This document shows, in pieces, positions 32,436 through 44,094 of a stretch of 64,000 nt of DNA (its first letter is position 1; each line of letters begins with the position of its first letter). The notes beneath the pieces are model-generated. The model was not told the DNA's origin. It ran no database searches and worked only from the letters and a program-made list of their open reading frames with translations. This stretch comes from Sorghum bicolor (taxonomy: Eukaryota; Streptophyta; Magnoliopsida; Poales; Poaceae). Location of the stretch: NCBI RefSeq assembly GCF_000003195.3, contig NC_012871.2, positions 48,448,959 through 48,512,958 of the forward strand, given 5' to 3'. A program made the translations under genes and the position numbers.

Positions 32436-34822
32436 ATGACGACTTCTCCAAGTGAAAACACGGAGCAGGCACAAGGGTCCGGCCCTATGGAGCAAGCACC
32501 AGGGTCTGGCCCCACAGTGCAAGAAAAAGGGTCAGACCACACTGAGAAGGCACCAGGGTCCAGCCCCACGGTGCAAGAAAAAGGGTCAGACTGCACCGAG
32601 AAGGCACCAGGGTCTAGCCCCACCATGCAAGAAAAAGGGTCCGACCGCACGGAGCAAGAAAAAAGGTCCGAGCACGCAGAGAAGGAACAAGGGTCCCACA
32701 ACACGGAGCAGGCAGAAGGGTCACGTGAGTCAACTGCATCATACGAGACCTCGGTAAGCGACATTCCTGATCCTCGCATAGAGAGGAACGCCCGTCGTGA
32801 TTATGCACGTGACCCCGATTACAACCTAGAGATAGAAGAGGTGAATTACTCATTCATAATTATATGTTTCTATACTTTTATGCGCCTCGGTATATGTGAA
32901 GAATAATACATGTCTTTATATGAATAGGAGGTGCTATCTCAATTGAAAGAAATGGAGGAAATCCTATCCCAAGAAGAAGTTGCACATGAAAGTGCACCTG
33001 AGCCGACGATGGATACGACCACTGAGACCGGGAACAAAAGGAAACGAGGTGAAAGAGGATTGAATCAGTTCCCAAAAGTAACCTATAGAGTTACAGATGT
33101 CAGTGCGATAGGACAGCCCTTAGCTCCAGAGGAGACCTTACCTGAGTGACGTAACACACTCGGTTTCTAAGTTAGGGACCATCTTGACATCACAGTCAGG
33201 GAGTGGAAAAATGTGGACAAAAATGAGATCACAAGAATGTGGAATAGGCTGCTTACGAGGTTTGTTTTACCTCTGGGTTCAGAAGACCTTGTAAAAGAGC
33301 ACACATTGAAGCAATGGGCGATCATGTTTAGGAATTACAAGTCTGAGTTGAATTCAAAGTGGGCAAAGAAAGGGTTGGACCCGACAAAGAGGTATAAAAT
33401 CACGGCTGGTCAGTGGGCAGTGTTTCTAGAGTAGAGGAGTTCTGATGACTTCAAAGCTTTGAGCGAATCCAAATCTGAACTCGCAAAAAGGAACAAGTAC
33501 CACCACCACCAAGGCACAGGTGGTTACCAGCGCAAGCTTGCCCAATGGGAGCAAGAGGATGAAGCGCAGAGGGCTCAGGGTTTGTCGGCGCTCCCTGACC
33601 AACTTGGTCGTAGGGGCTCGCGGTGGGTTCGTGCTCAGGTACCGGCAAAGAAATCCAATTCTGGTTTGTCATTTGCTGACCCAATGGTCAAAGAGGCTGC
33701 GAAGAATATTTTCAAGATGGCAGCTAAGCAGAAAGCAGGCGAATTTAAGCCACAAAGGGAGAAGGATGTTCTTACTGTTGCTCAGGGTAACCCAGAGCAT
33801 CCTGGTCGTGTACGAGGTATCTCATCCAAGGAAGGATGGAAAGAAGGATTCGGACCAGAGTGGGAAGGAATGTATAGAAAACGCAATCGCTACAAGGATG
33901 AATTGTCTAATTTTTTTAAGGACGAGGCTAAGAAAGAAGTTGAATAGGTGATGAATAAAATGCTCTCCGATCCTCCTCCTGAGTTGATTCAGCAACTGGC
34001 GTCTGCAATGTCTAGCCAATTAAGTGGTCAGCCTCACCAGATGCAGCTAGTGGTCGCCCCGACAACATCACAACAGGCTCCAGTTGTCCCAAGTAGTGTC
34101 GCGTCTACTAGAAACAAGGACCGCTCTCCAGTTGACGAGATTGAAAGTCCTATTCGTTGCTCCCTAGTCATAAGGTACGGTCTTAACAATAATCGTACAA
34201 GGGAAGTAGCCACAGGACTTGCAATCCCGGGGCGCCAGTTTCATGGTAGCGAAATTCCAGAGGACTACTGTAGGGTGGAAGTGCTGACAGTTGTCCAAGG
34301 ATATGAGGATGACATGCTAGACATTCCTGGTCCTAAGGGTATTGAGAAGCTGGGACAAGCTATCAAGAATTTCATTCTTTGGCCTCGACGAGACGTCCTG
34401 TTGTCTAAGCTACCACAACCTTCATCCCAAGAAGTACCACTGACTCAGGATTCGTCCCTTCCAGATGTCGGTGGTACCATATCCCTTCCATGACTGGTAT
34501 ATGAGAGCATCTTCTGTTGGCATTGACACGATCAATGTAGATATACCAGCAGAGGCATTTCATAGTGATCTTACAAGAGCAATTGTGACCTTCGAGGACA
34601 TGTGGTTAATGATGAACCTACAAAGACTCGACGTGCAGCTCATAACTGTGTTTGCATTGTAAGTGTCACTCATACAATGCTTTAAATTTGTGAGTTATTA
34701 TTTGTGAGTTACATTAAATTTTAATACTAACATACAAGTGCACGTTGCATAATGCAATATGAGCAGCAACAAATGCGGTACGGTCCGGATCCAAGTAGTA
34801 ATGCGAATAAAAGGGTCGCGTA
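32436..34822 (+). pseudogene. Second CACTA gene, copy 2, 5' part (Ptta/En/Spm-type region)
   Basis: Exon 1, 32436-32840, encodes the acidic EKGSD-repeat N-terminus. After an 87-bp GT-AG intron, exon 2 begins at 32928 and encodes the Transposase_24-like region (WKNVDKNEITRMWNRLLTRF, QWAIMFRNYKSELNSKWAKK). It then runs to the stretch around FILWPRRDVLL. Stops occur at 33147, 33166, 33433 and 33945. Only the TAA after NTLGF is shared with copy 1; the others are CAG, CGG or TGG codons there or vice versa. A frame change before VPYPFHDWYMRASS is shared by both copies. Element B inserted at 34823, within a later exon, and separates this part from 44095-45115. The protein probably acts as the DNA-binding or accessory factor of transposition (inferred from En/Spm relatives). 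Confidence 0.75.
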
Positions 34823-36289
34823 TGTTGACGGTCCTTAAGTACTAAAATCAATAATCAAATAAACATGAAAAAGGATCAATATGAAACAAACATCTAGAAT
34901 TAGGGTTTTATCTGACAGAATTCCACGAGTTTTGGTGTTTATCTATTTCTGGAAGGGTTTATCAGGAATTATGGAGAGAAGGCCCACATGTCTTGTTTAC
35001 AACGAGATAATTACGTGCTGCGCAATTTTTCTCAATCTAGAAGGGTCTAGAAGCCACGGGAACGAACGAGAAGAGATTCAGGGTTGGAGTCCAATCAGGA
35101 CTCTGCTTCGGGACTACGCTCCACCGACCTAACGGATCAATCTAAACCATACAATCTATGTCGGTTTGATCCAATGGCTCACGTTCACTTGAGGGGACTA
35201 TAAAACCAGACCCCCTGGCCCCTGGAGGAGAGAGGAGAAATCATTTTTCAGAGGTAGCCATCAAAGTTAGGGTTTAGAGCTTCTCTCCCACAGAGAATTA
35301 GAATTAGCTACTCCCTAATCCTTCAAGTTTAGAGGTTTGATTAGATAGCAATTAGAGAAGTAGAGCACTATGCTCTGGATTCGGATCTTCGGTAATAAAG
35401 ATTGGTATTATTCATATCTTTCTCTAATTCTTTGTTCTAATTGCATTATGTCTCTAATTATTATGTTCTTAGTTTGCTCTAGTTCTATATTTGATATAGT
35501 TCTAATTGATAATGAGTTTATGTATTAGTTTGCAAAGCGCTTAGCTCTTGACGCGAGGGGGTTAGGTGATAGATCACATGTGAGCGTGGTGCTTAGATGT
35601 TATTTATCTGCAAATGCATCCTATTGGCTGGGTCGTGTGGTAGTTCGCGATAGTGACAGCTTCGTTGATTCTTATATAGTCCACCCTCCGTTGATAGGAC
35701 AGGCAGAACCGGTATTGTGGAGTAAGTCATGCGATGCTCTGATTTAATTTATCAATGTTCCCTATACATGAATGAAGAGTCTTTTATGCTATATATGATC
35801 TTGTAGATAACTAGAGTAGATTATGACTTAGTAGTTAGTAGATAACTTAGAATCCATTCTCTAGCTAATCCGACATCACCTACATATATGAGGAGTAGTC
35901 TATTTTCTAATCGCTGTGCTATGTACCCATGAACTTATAATTCATTATCATTATCTTTATGGTTTACCCCCTGCTAAAGTATGTGACTGTGTGACGAGTT
36001 TCTCATTAGTAATCATGATCTTGCAAGTTTATCTCTAGTCTATGCCTTGATAGATTTTGCCCCTTGATTTAATTTCATCTTCTTGAGATCCCTTGAGCAA
36101 AATTATAAATAACGATACCTGGAATACTTATCCTGGTGAAATGCTACAATGAGGTGTTTTATCTGTGCGCTTGCGAATAGAATAGATTATTTTCTAGAGA
36201 GCCTTTACATTTATAAATACCTTTGTACACTCTGGCGCCATGCTAGGGATGACAACCTAGTATCTAAGTGGTGTTAGCTAGTGTGAACA
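34823..36289 (+). repeat. 5' LTR of element B
   Basis: 1467 bp with TATA box ACTATAAAAC at 35198-35207 and the ACCCCCTGGCCCCTGGAGGA block after it. It lacks a 46-bp GC-rich piece, containing both GGGCGCCCGCCC words, that is present in the 3' LTR (around 42838-42883) and in element C. Confidence 0.9.
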
Positions 36290-36297
36290 AGCATTTC

Positions 36298-36315
36298 TGG
36301 CGCCGTTGTCGGGGA
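36298..36315 (+). other. Primer-binding site of element B
   Basis: TGGCGCCGTTGTCGGGGA, 8 bp after the LTR and one base off the tRNA-Asp-complementary form seen in element C (63893). Confidence 0.75.
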
Positions 36316-36634
36316 CTTATAGGATATTATACGAGTCTCAGGAATAAGTCATAAAGGGGAACAAAAGGGTAATATTTAGGAAAGCCAGAAAATCAATCAG
36401 GGTTATTCATATAAAATTTTAGACTAGACTATAGAGAAATAATTGCATAAAAACAGCTACTAAGTGAGAAATCATAACAAGGCACCTCTGCTTTGGCAGG
36501 TTCACCCTGTTGTTTTTCTATGTTTATATTTTTATACAGGGTATAACAGGATTGACTTTGGGTACATTCAACTCTTCATCATCAGAACCAAAGCAATCAA
36601 GAGAAGAAGAAGCTAGATATCAATTGCTGAAGCT

Positions 36635-38590
36635 ATGGCACAAAAGACCTTGCCAGAATTCTCTGCTCCAAGTCTTGACAACATTCCAACTGGTCCAAGA
36701 TTTGCAGTAGAAGAAGGAATACCCGAGTCTGAGCTCAAGTCAAGCCTCATCAATTTGGTACAAGCTATACAATTCAGTGGAAAGGCACATGAAGATGCTA
36801 GTGCACACTTGCAGAATTTTTTAGAGATTGGAAGCACAATCCGCATCAACAGAGTTCACAAAGACGTCATACTGCTTCGCCTTTTTCCATTCTCACTAGA
36901 AGGAAAAGCGAGGAAGTGGTTCTACACTCATCAAGCTAACATCAACAATTGGACGAACTTTTCAGATGCCTTTCTATCAAAGTTTTTCCCTATAGGCAAA
37001 ACAACTGCCTTAAGAGGAAATATTGTCAGTTTCCAGTAGCAGAAGACAGAAGCCATTCCAGAAGCATGGGAGCATTTTCAAGGATACATATCAGATTGTC
37101 CTCACCATGGAATGGCCACGTGGTTACTTATGCAGACCTTCTACCATGGATTAACACAGAAGGCTCGTGAGTGCCTAGATGCATCTGCTAAAGGATCATT
37201 TTTGGAGCTTACAACTGGAAAAGCAGAGATACTTTTGGATAAGATAGCAGAAAACCAAAGCTGGTTCCAAGATAAAGCTCAACATTGTCATCAAACTGAA
37301 GAAATACCAGAAGAAGTAAATGCATTATCAACTAAGATGGAAAATTTGCTCCATTGGATTGACCAGAGGGCCAAGTTTAAAGAAGATCAAAGGGCCATTG
37401 AGACAGCATACAAATATCAACCAACTTCGAGTCAACCCAATAGCAAAGGTATGAATTCAGGTAATACTTTCAAGCAACTTTCATAAAAAGAGATAATTGC
37501 TCAACAAACCAAAATTAATGATGAAGTTAAACAAAGGCTAGATACAAATGAATCATCTCTAAAAGATATACACCATAAAATGGATTTTCTACTAACTGCC
37601 TTTGATGAGCAAAACACTCTTAATAAAAGGGTAGAGCTTAAATTAATGAAGATAGCTGCTGCACTACCTGTTGCTACTAACCTTGAGCAGGTAAAGAATA
37701 TAACTACTAGAGGAGGCAAAGCTACCAGAGATGCACCATACCCAAAAGAGAAACAAAGAACATCAGCACTAGTGCAACCAGCAGTGATAGAAGAAGAAAG
37801 CCCAGTTGGAGCAGAAGATCTGCCACAACCACCAAGAACTGGAGAAATGAGGAAAGATTTTTACGACACCAACTATTTGCCATTTCCCAGAAGAAACAGA
37901 GGACTGCAGTCGGATGAGCAGTTTGGTAAGTTTATAGAGGTCATTCAGAAATTATATGTCAACATACCTCTGCTCGATGCCATACAGGTACCTACATATG
38001 CAAAGTACATCAGAGATATTCTTAACAAGAAGAGACCACTGCCCACCACTGAGGTTATCAAGCTGACAGAAGAATGTAGTGCGGCCATCCTCAATAAACC
38101 ACCAAAGAAGAAGGAAGATCCTGGATGTCCCACTATTGATTGCTCGATCGGAAACCAACACTTCAACAATGCACTTTGTGATCTCAGAGCAAGTGTCAAT
38201 GTGATGCCAGCATCAGTCTACAAAAAGCTTGATCATGCAGCCTTAGAACCAACATCAATGTGCCTACAACTAGCGGATCAATCGGTTCGACACCCGTTGG
38301 GCATCGCCGAGAACATTCCAGTCAAGATCAGAGATTTCCTGGTGCCAGTAGACTTCATAGTACTGGACATGAGTCCTGACTCAAAAGTGTCCATCATCCT
38401 TGGAAGGCCATTTCTGAGGACTGCCAATGCCCACATTGATGTCGGGAAGGGAGATATCAAGTTCAACATAAACGGACAAGAAGAACACTTCACATTCAAA
38501 CCCATACCAGAGAGAGACTCTACAGTGAAGGAAGTTCATGAAGAACCACCGGAGACACCATTTCCGGAGGAAGGTAACTCAGAAGATTAA
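36635..38590 (+). pseudogene. gag-protease polyprotein of element B
   Basis: One continuous frame with two stops (TAG at 37037-37039, TAA at 37484-37486). Residues about 45-190 form a gag domain (FSGKAHEDASAHLQNFLEIG, LFPFSLEGKARKWFYTHQ, then TFYHGLTQKARECLDASAKG). A coiled, charged linker follows with TRGGKATRD. The C-terminal retropepsin-like domain has LCDLRASVNVMPASVYKKL, PTSMCLQLADQSVRHP and SIILGRPFLRTANAHIDVG, typical of Athila-lineage proteases. The usual DLGAS active-site loop reads DLRAS here (Gly to Arg), probably inactivating. No CCHC knuckle is visible and nothing resembling reverse transcriptase follows the end at 38590. Confidence 0.85.
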
Positions 38591-39095
38591 AAGATTTGGA
38601 GGTCCAGCTTGGGGGACCTAAAAACCCAAACCCTCACCGGGAGGTAGATCTGTAATTATCCGCATTATTAATTTTCTCATATTTAAATTCTTGCATAATT
38701 AATTCTTGCATTAGTGATATTTATTCATAGCATTATTATAATAATGAAAAGCCCCATATAAATAATATTCATGGTGTATAACAACCCATATTTACTAATT
38801 ATTGTGGAGGCACAAAAATATTTTCCATTATCATTTTAATTTTCAATTCTCATAGATTTTCCTGCATTATATTTAATTATATTAATCTTCTAGAAGCATG
38901 ACCCACACTCCTTGGGTCCCACATGTCATACACTTCACCTCACATACATCCCATCATATAATTTCATCCACCAATATGTTTCCACTCACCAGACATCTTT
39001 CCACCGTCCAACCACTACCAACACAACATTATTCTGCGTGAGATCAAAGCAAGGAAGCAAGTGGAGGAGGCACACCCAGGATGGGCATCACAAGT
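38591..39095 (+). other. Spacer between gag-protease and the internal promoter of element B
   Basis: Contains a polypurine-like AGCTTGGGGGA at 38606-38616, 16 bp after the gag-protease stop, then about 450 bp of AT-rich noncoding sequence. Small ORFs here have no recognisable domain. Confidence 0.5.
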
Positions 39096-39153
39096 GGGCG
39101 CCCGCCCACCTAGCAAGGGCGCCCGCCCTGTCCCTTTTTCCTCCTATAAAAGG
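39096..39153 (+). promoter_or_regulatory. Candidate internal promoter of element B, upstream of ORF-1
   Basis: Two copies of GGGCGCCCGCCC (39096-39107 and 39117-39128) are followed 15 bp later by CTATAAAAGG (39144-39153). The same 12-bp pair occurs in the LTRs of A, B and C upstream of the LTR TATA box. A likely 5'UTR intron follows, with donor TA|GTAAGT near 39313 and acceptor TTTGCAG at 39481, immediately before ATG 39483. This makes a separate, spliced ORF-1 message plausible. Confidence 0.55.
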
Positions 39154-39482
39154 CCTCCTCCAGCTCCCCTTCTCTTCACACAAACACTCTAGAAAATCAC
39201 ACAAGTTTCAGTTTCCCGAGAAGGAGTTCTTGTAGTGAAGAGAAGAGAGTAGAGAGAAAGAGGAGAGTGGAAGGGAAGGTTGGAGTTCTTTTGAGAGAGT
39301 AATTATCACCTAGTAAGTAGTTGTCTAAGCGGAAGCAAAAGTTTTTTAGGGGGAGGCTCTACCAAATAGAAATTTGTCTTGAAAGATTAACCCCTGGACT
39401 ACTGACATTCCGGACAGCTGACCACTAACATTTTATCTCACATTTTCCACCAGTTGTGTTTTGGCCAACTTTTGTTTGCAGG

Positions 39483-41039
39483 ATGTTTAAGAAGGTGAAG
39501 AATGCAGGAAAGGCTCTCAAGAACATTGGAACAAGGAGTTCATCCCGACACTCCTCACAGCCATCAGAGATGAGCGTCGACCCGACACCCACACAAGCCC
39601 TGTCATCTTCATCAGGTCAGCAAGTTAAGGTCCTTCTCAAGATAGGAGACCTTGCACTGAAGACCCGAAGAGAGAAGGAAGTTTATCAGCAACTGAAGAA
39701 CAAGGATTTCATTCACACCCCTACTATCGATCCAACCTTACTACAAAAAACAGGTATGGACACTGAATTTGACTTAATTTTCCAGATGCTAGGTTGGATA
39801 AATTTTTGGAATATAACTGAGCTGGCTTCTCAACTTCTCACCCTCGAATTTCTTTGCACCTTACAATACTATGAGGGGGGAATTGTTTTTCGGATGTTCA
39901 AACAGGAAATTATGTTGTCTTGGAGAGAGCTAAGCGACCATCTTGGTTTCTCTTCAAGATGCATCCTGAACATTAACTCCGATTTACCCAATTTTGAGAG
40001 ACACCAGTTTTGGAGAGAAATATCTAGAGATAATTTTTACAGCCAAGCCCGAACCAGTGACATGGAACACCCTACTCTTAGGATGTTCCACAAATGGCTT
40101 GGGTACAATCTTTTCTATCGTGATGATATTAGGAAAGTAAGAGTAGGAGATTTACAACTTTTATATGCTGCTATTAATAAAGTACCTACTTCACCTGTTA
40201 CACTATTAGTTTCACATTGGCTTAGTATACCTAGTCTTCAGGGACCAGTAGGATGTACTTCACTTATCACTCGTCTAGCCACTAATCTTCACTTACTAGA
40301 AAACTCATTGTTGGATTTTATAGAAGAATTAAGAATTTATCATGGCTATGACACATTTAGACAAGCTCGGATGTTAAAGAAAGAGAGAAATATAATGTAT
40401 ATGCTATATGATGATAAAGGCAAGATTTGGTTACCTAACCCGAACCTTGGCCTCTACGTTGTGCAAAACTTTTTTATTGAGATTGCAGCAACACCAGTGA
40501 ACTAGAGAACTCCACAGCGAGTGGCTTCCGAAAGGATAACCACTCACCAAGAACGCACCTGGTATGGAGCTGACCCTGGACCAGAAGAAGCAGCACACCT
40601 GCATTATCGCGATTACAACCCTCGAGTCCTTCGAGACCTATGGGTTCGACATGCGCAACCACAAGAGCCAACAGAGGAGACATGGCCGGAGAGCCAAGAT
40701 CACTAGTGGACAAACCCGCCTTTCCATACGGGGAGGTACTCCACTGATCCATATGGAGCTTCAGGATCGAGACCTCCGCCCCAATTTGATGCAGGACGAT
40801 ACTCCGACGCCTCCTACGCTTTCACGAATGACTACTATCAAGAGGCCGGTGCCTTCTTCACTCGTACCGACAACACCCTCCTCGACATCCAGAACACGCA
40901 AGCAGAACATGGAAGACTCCTGGAAGAACAACAAAAATGGAACCAGGACAATGCCGCTGCGGTACAAGAGCTGAGACAAGATACAACAACAATGAACGAC
41001 AACATCACAACTATGATGCGGTTCTGGAACATCGGGTAA
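39483..41039 (+). pseudogene. ATHILA ORF-1-like gene of element B
   Basis: Starts at ATG 39483 (MFKKVKNAGKALKNIGTRSS) directly after a splice acceptor. The core (about residues 80-330) resembles the ATHILA ORF-1 family of plant gypsy elements: LLTLEFLCTLQYYEGGIVFR, then MLSWRELSDHLGFSSR and FHKWLGYNLFYRDD. The first stop is TAG at 40503. The same frame then continues past a second stop (TAG near 40704) through a Pro/Tyr-rich tract and a Gln-rich helical tail (NTQAEHGRLLEEQQKWNQD) to TAA at 41037-41039. The full product would have been about 518 residues. It sits where env-like genes sit in Athila elements, but I see no signal peptide or clear membrane segment. Function unknown. Confidence 0.7.
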
Positions 41040-42561
41040 GACCGACGGCAACATCCAGCTTGGGGGAGTTCCTCCCCAATTTATCGAGTAAGTTTTTATT
41101 TGCTCTTGTTATTTAGTCTTTTCTATTTTAGTATTTTATCTTAAAAAAATTTAGAAAACCAAATAAATATTTTCTTGCTTTAATTTACTGCATTTTAATA
41201 AACATGAAAACAAAATAAAAAGAGTGTGTAGATATGTGTGCTTTATTTTTCTGCTAAGTTTAATCTCTAAAAAAAATATAAAAAGACCAAAAAGATGCAT
41301 GATGGAAATGATGAACAGTTGCTCTGTTTGCTTACTTACAAGTACCTAGCTTTTATATTAGAATTCTTCCAGAAATTACTAAAACTAAAATTACTATCTT
41401 TGGGAAGCATAAAACTAAAGTCTAGGTAAAAGAAAGGCATGATATAAAGTTGAGCTGCTGTTTATCTTGTTCCTACTACACTAAGTTCTGGAGATTTATT
41501 TTGAAAACTTACAAATCACATGATGAGTTCCTAGCATACAAAACTACCTACCACAACCATACTTGCTATAACATCTTTTACTATATTCACATTGAGTTTG
41601 ATCGAGCTGTGTAGACCCTTAGGAGCTTTTCATGTGGTTAAATTAAGATATTCACTTGCACACATCTACCACAACATCCATCATCAATCATTAAAATTGC
41701 TAAAAATATTTTCACTCACTGTCCCAAATATTGTTATTCTCTCTCTCTAAAAAGATTCAATGCAGAAGAGACATGGGTTATGCAAAAATATTCGAGGAAA
41801 TAAAAAGGGGCAAGTGCCCGGAACCTCGAAAAAGAAAAAGAAAGAAAGTGAGACGAGAGGTAAAAATGGACAAGTGTCCGAAGTAGAATTAGGGGTACAA
41901 AGATGCCCACTTGAGCGGAAAAAATGGACAAGTGTCCGACAGTAGAATTAGGGGTATCTACTACCCACCTGAAAAAAAACAGAAGAAAAGATAGCCCATG
42001 ATCTCCCAAGGCAAAGATCAGAGGAGAGGAGAGATAGCAATATAAGGAGCAATGAGAACTAAGTTTTATTAATACTTATACATTTTCACCATCACTATCA
42101 TTTACTCCATCACACATGCACATCTTGGTTTAATTATATGCTGAGTTCCTTTGGATCCATGGCTCGATTAGACAACATATGTATGAGCTGTTTTTCACTC
42201 CTATGAGCTCCACTTAAATATTTCATTAGCTATAGGTAAGTGACATTATGGTAAGGATCCACAAATACCACATATAGAGAGACTTGAGAGAATCATTGCT
42301 GGGAACTCTGAGTTTTATTTTGAAAACCTATGAAAAACTCTAGAACAAAGGTGAAGTATAAATAGGAGGGGTAGTGCTTGACTTAACTATTTTGTCTTTC
42401 GATTACTTAAGATTTAAGTGCAGGTACTAAACTCCATAACACTTCACTTTAATCTGGAAGAATTTTTATGTAAAAGCATGTGTGCCTGTCAGGAAAGAAA
42501 ACATCAAAGCCACTTCTGATTCGTCTAAGTTTAGCTATTTGCTCAGGGACGAGCAAAGGGT
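41040..42561 (+). other. 3' noncoding domain of element B
   Basis: Begins with AGCTTGGGGGAG at 41057-41068, 17 bp after the ORF-1 end, and runs to the true polypurine tract. It shares ordered blocks with element A: AGCTGTGTAGACCCTTAGGA near 41608, the hairpin cluster 41793-41966, and AACTCTGAGTTTTATTT near 42305. No gene seen. Confidence 0.65.
41793..41966 (+). other. Hairpin cluster in the 3' domain of element B
   Basis: The outer CGAGG/CCTCG stem (41793-41797 and 41824-41828) encloses GGGC-AAGT-GCCC (41808-41819). Then come GGAC-AAGT-GTCC (41868-41879), a GGGTA...TGCCC stem with a possible U-G pair (about 41894-41909), a second GGAC-AAGT-GTCC (41926-41937), and GGGTA-TCTAC-TACCC (41952-41966). 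The last two form a duplicate of the preceding pair. Confidence 0.55.
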
Positions 42562-42576
42562 AAGCTTGGGGGAGTT
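42562..42576 (+). other. Polypurine tract of element B
   Basis: AAGCTTGGGGGAG followed by TT directly before the 3' LTR. The upstream CAGGGACGAGCAAAGGG is shared with element A. Confidence 0.85.
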
Positions 42577-44089
42577 TGTTGACGGTCCTTAAGTACTAAA
42601 ATCAATAATCAAATAAACATGAAAAAGGATCAATATGAAACAAACATCTAGAATTAGGGTTTTATCTGACAGAATTCCACGAGTTTTCATGTTTATCTAT
42701 TTCTGTAGGGGTTTATCAGGAATTATGGAGAGAAGGCCCACATGTCATGTTTACAACGAGATAATTATGTGTCGTGCAATTTTCCTCAATCTAGAAGGGT
42801 CTAGAAGCCACGGGAACGAACGAGAAGAGATTCGGGCTCGGGGCAGGGCGCCCGCCCACCCCCCTTGGGCGCCCGCCCAGGGTTGGAGTCCAATCAGGAC
42901 TCTGCTTCGGGACTACGCTCCACCGACCTAAAGGATCAATCTAAACCATACAATCTATGTCGGTTTGATCCAATGGCTCACGTTCACTTGAGGGGACTAT
43001 AAAACCAGACCCCCTGGCCCCTGGAGGAGAGAGGAGAAATCATTTTTCAGAGGTAGCCATCAAAGTTAGGGTTCAGAGCTTCTCTCCCATAGAGAATTAG
43101 AATTAGATACTCCCTAATCCTTCAAGTTTAGAGGTTTGATTAGATAGCAATTAGAGAAGTAGAGCACTACGCTCTGGATTCGGATCTTCGGTAATAAAGA
43201 TTGGTATTATTCATATCTTTCTCTAATTCTTTGTTCTAATTGCATTATGTCTCTAATTATTATGTTCTTAGTTTGCTCTAGTTCTATATTTGATATAGTT
43301 GTAATTGATAATGAGTTTATTTATAAGTTTGCAAAGCACTTAGCTCTTGACGCGAGGGGGTTAGGTGATAGATCACATGTGAGCGTGGTGCTTAGATGTT
43401 ATTTATCTCCAAATGTATCCTATTGGCCGGGTCGTGTGGTAGTTCGCGATAGTGACAGCTTCGTTGATTCTTATATAGTCCACCCTCCGTTGATAGGACA
43501 GGCAGAACCGGTATTGTGGAGTAAGTCATGTGATGCTCTGATTTACTTTATCAATGTTCCTTATACATGAATGAAGAGTCTTTTATGCTATATATGATCT
43601 TGTAGATAACTAGAGTAGATTATGACTTAGTAGTTAGTAGATAACTTAGAATCCATTCTCTAGCTAATCCGACATCACCTACATATATGAGGAGTAGTCT
43701 ATTTTCTAATCGCTGTGCTATCTACCCATGAACTTATAATTCATTATCATTATCTTTATGGTTTACCCCCCTGCTAAAGTATGTGACTGTGTGACGAGTT
43801 TCTCATTTGTAATCATGTTCTTTCATGTTTATCTCTAGTCTATGCCTTGATAGATTTTGCCCCTTGATTTAATTTCATCTTCTTGAGATCCCTTGAGCAA
43901 AATTATAAATAACGATACCTGGAATACTTATCCTGGTGAAATGCTACAATGAGGTGTTTTATCTGTGCGCTTGCGGATAGAATAGATTATTTTCTAGAGA
44001 GCCTTTACATTTATAAATACCTTTGTACACTCTGGCGCCATGCTAGGGATGACAACCTAGTATCTAAGTGGTGTTAGCTAGTGTCAACA
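42577..44089 (+). repeat. 3' LTR of element B
   Basis: 1513 bp, TGTTGACGG...GTGTCAACA, the same length as the LTR of element C, retaining the GC-rich pair of GGGCGCCCGCCC words near 42846-42883. Confidence 0.92.
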
Positions 44090-44094
44090 GCGTA

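Larger units (their letters stand above)
34823..44089 (+). mobile_element. Element B: Athila-like LTR retrotransposon without polymerase, 9.3 kb
   Basis: LTRs at 34823-36289 and 42577-44089 start TGTTGACGG and end CAACA (GAACA in the 5' LTR). The target duplication GCGTA is at 34818-34822 and 44090-44094. Inside are a primer site, gag and protease in one frame, an internal promoter, an ATHILA ORF-1-like gene, a noncoding domain with hairpins, and a polypurine tract. Reverse transcriptase, RNase H and integrase are absent and there is no scar or gap where they would be, so the form may be a stable non-autonomous lineage. By eye the two LTRs differ by about 30-35 substitutions and a 46-bp indel. 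It is younger than the segmental duplication, since copy 1 lacks it. Confidence 0.92.

Noticed and set aside
43247..43570. 107-codon ORF in the B-type LTRs (also at 63043-63366) as a protein
   Set aside because: It lies inside LTRs, is disrupted by stops in the 5' LTR of B and carries no domain.
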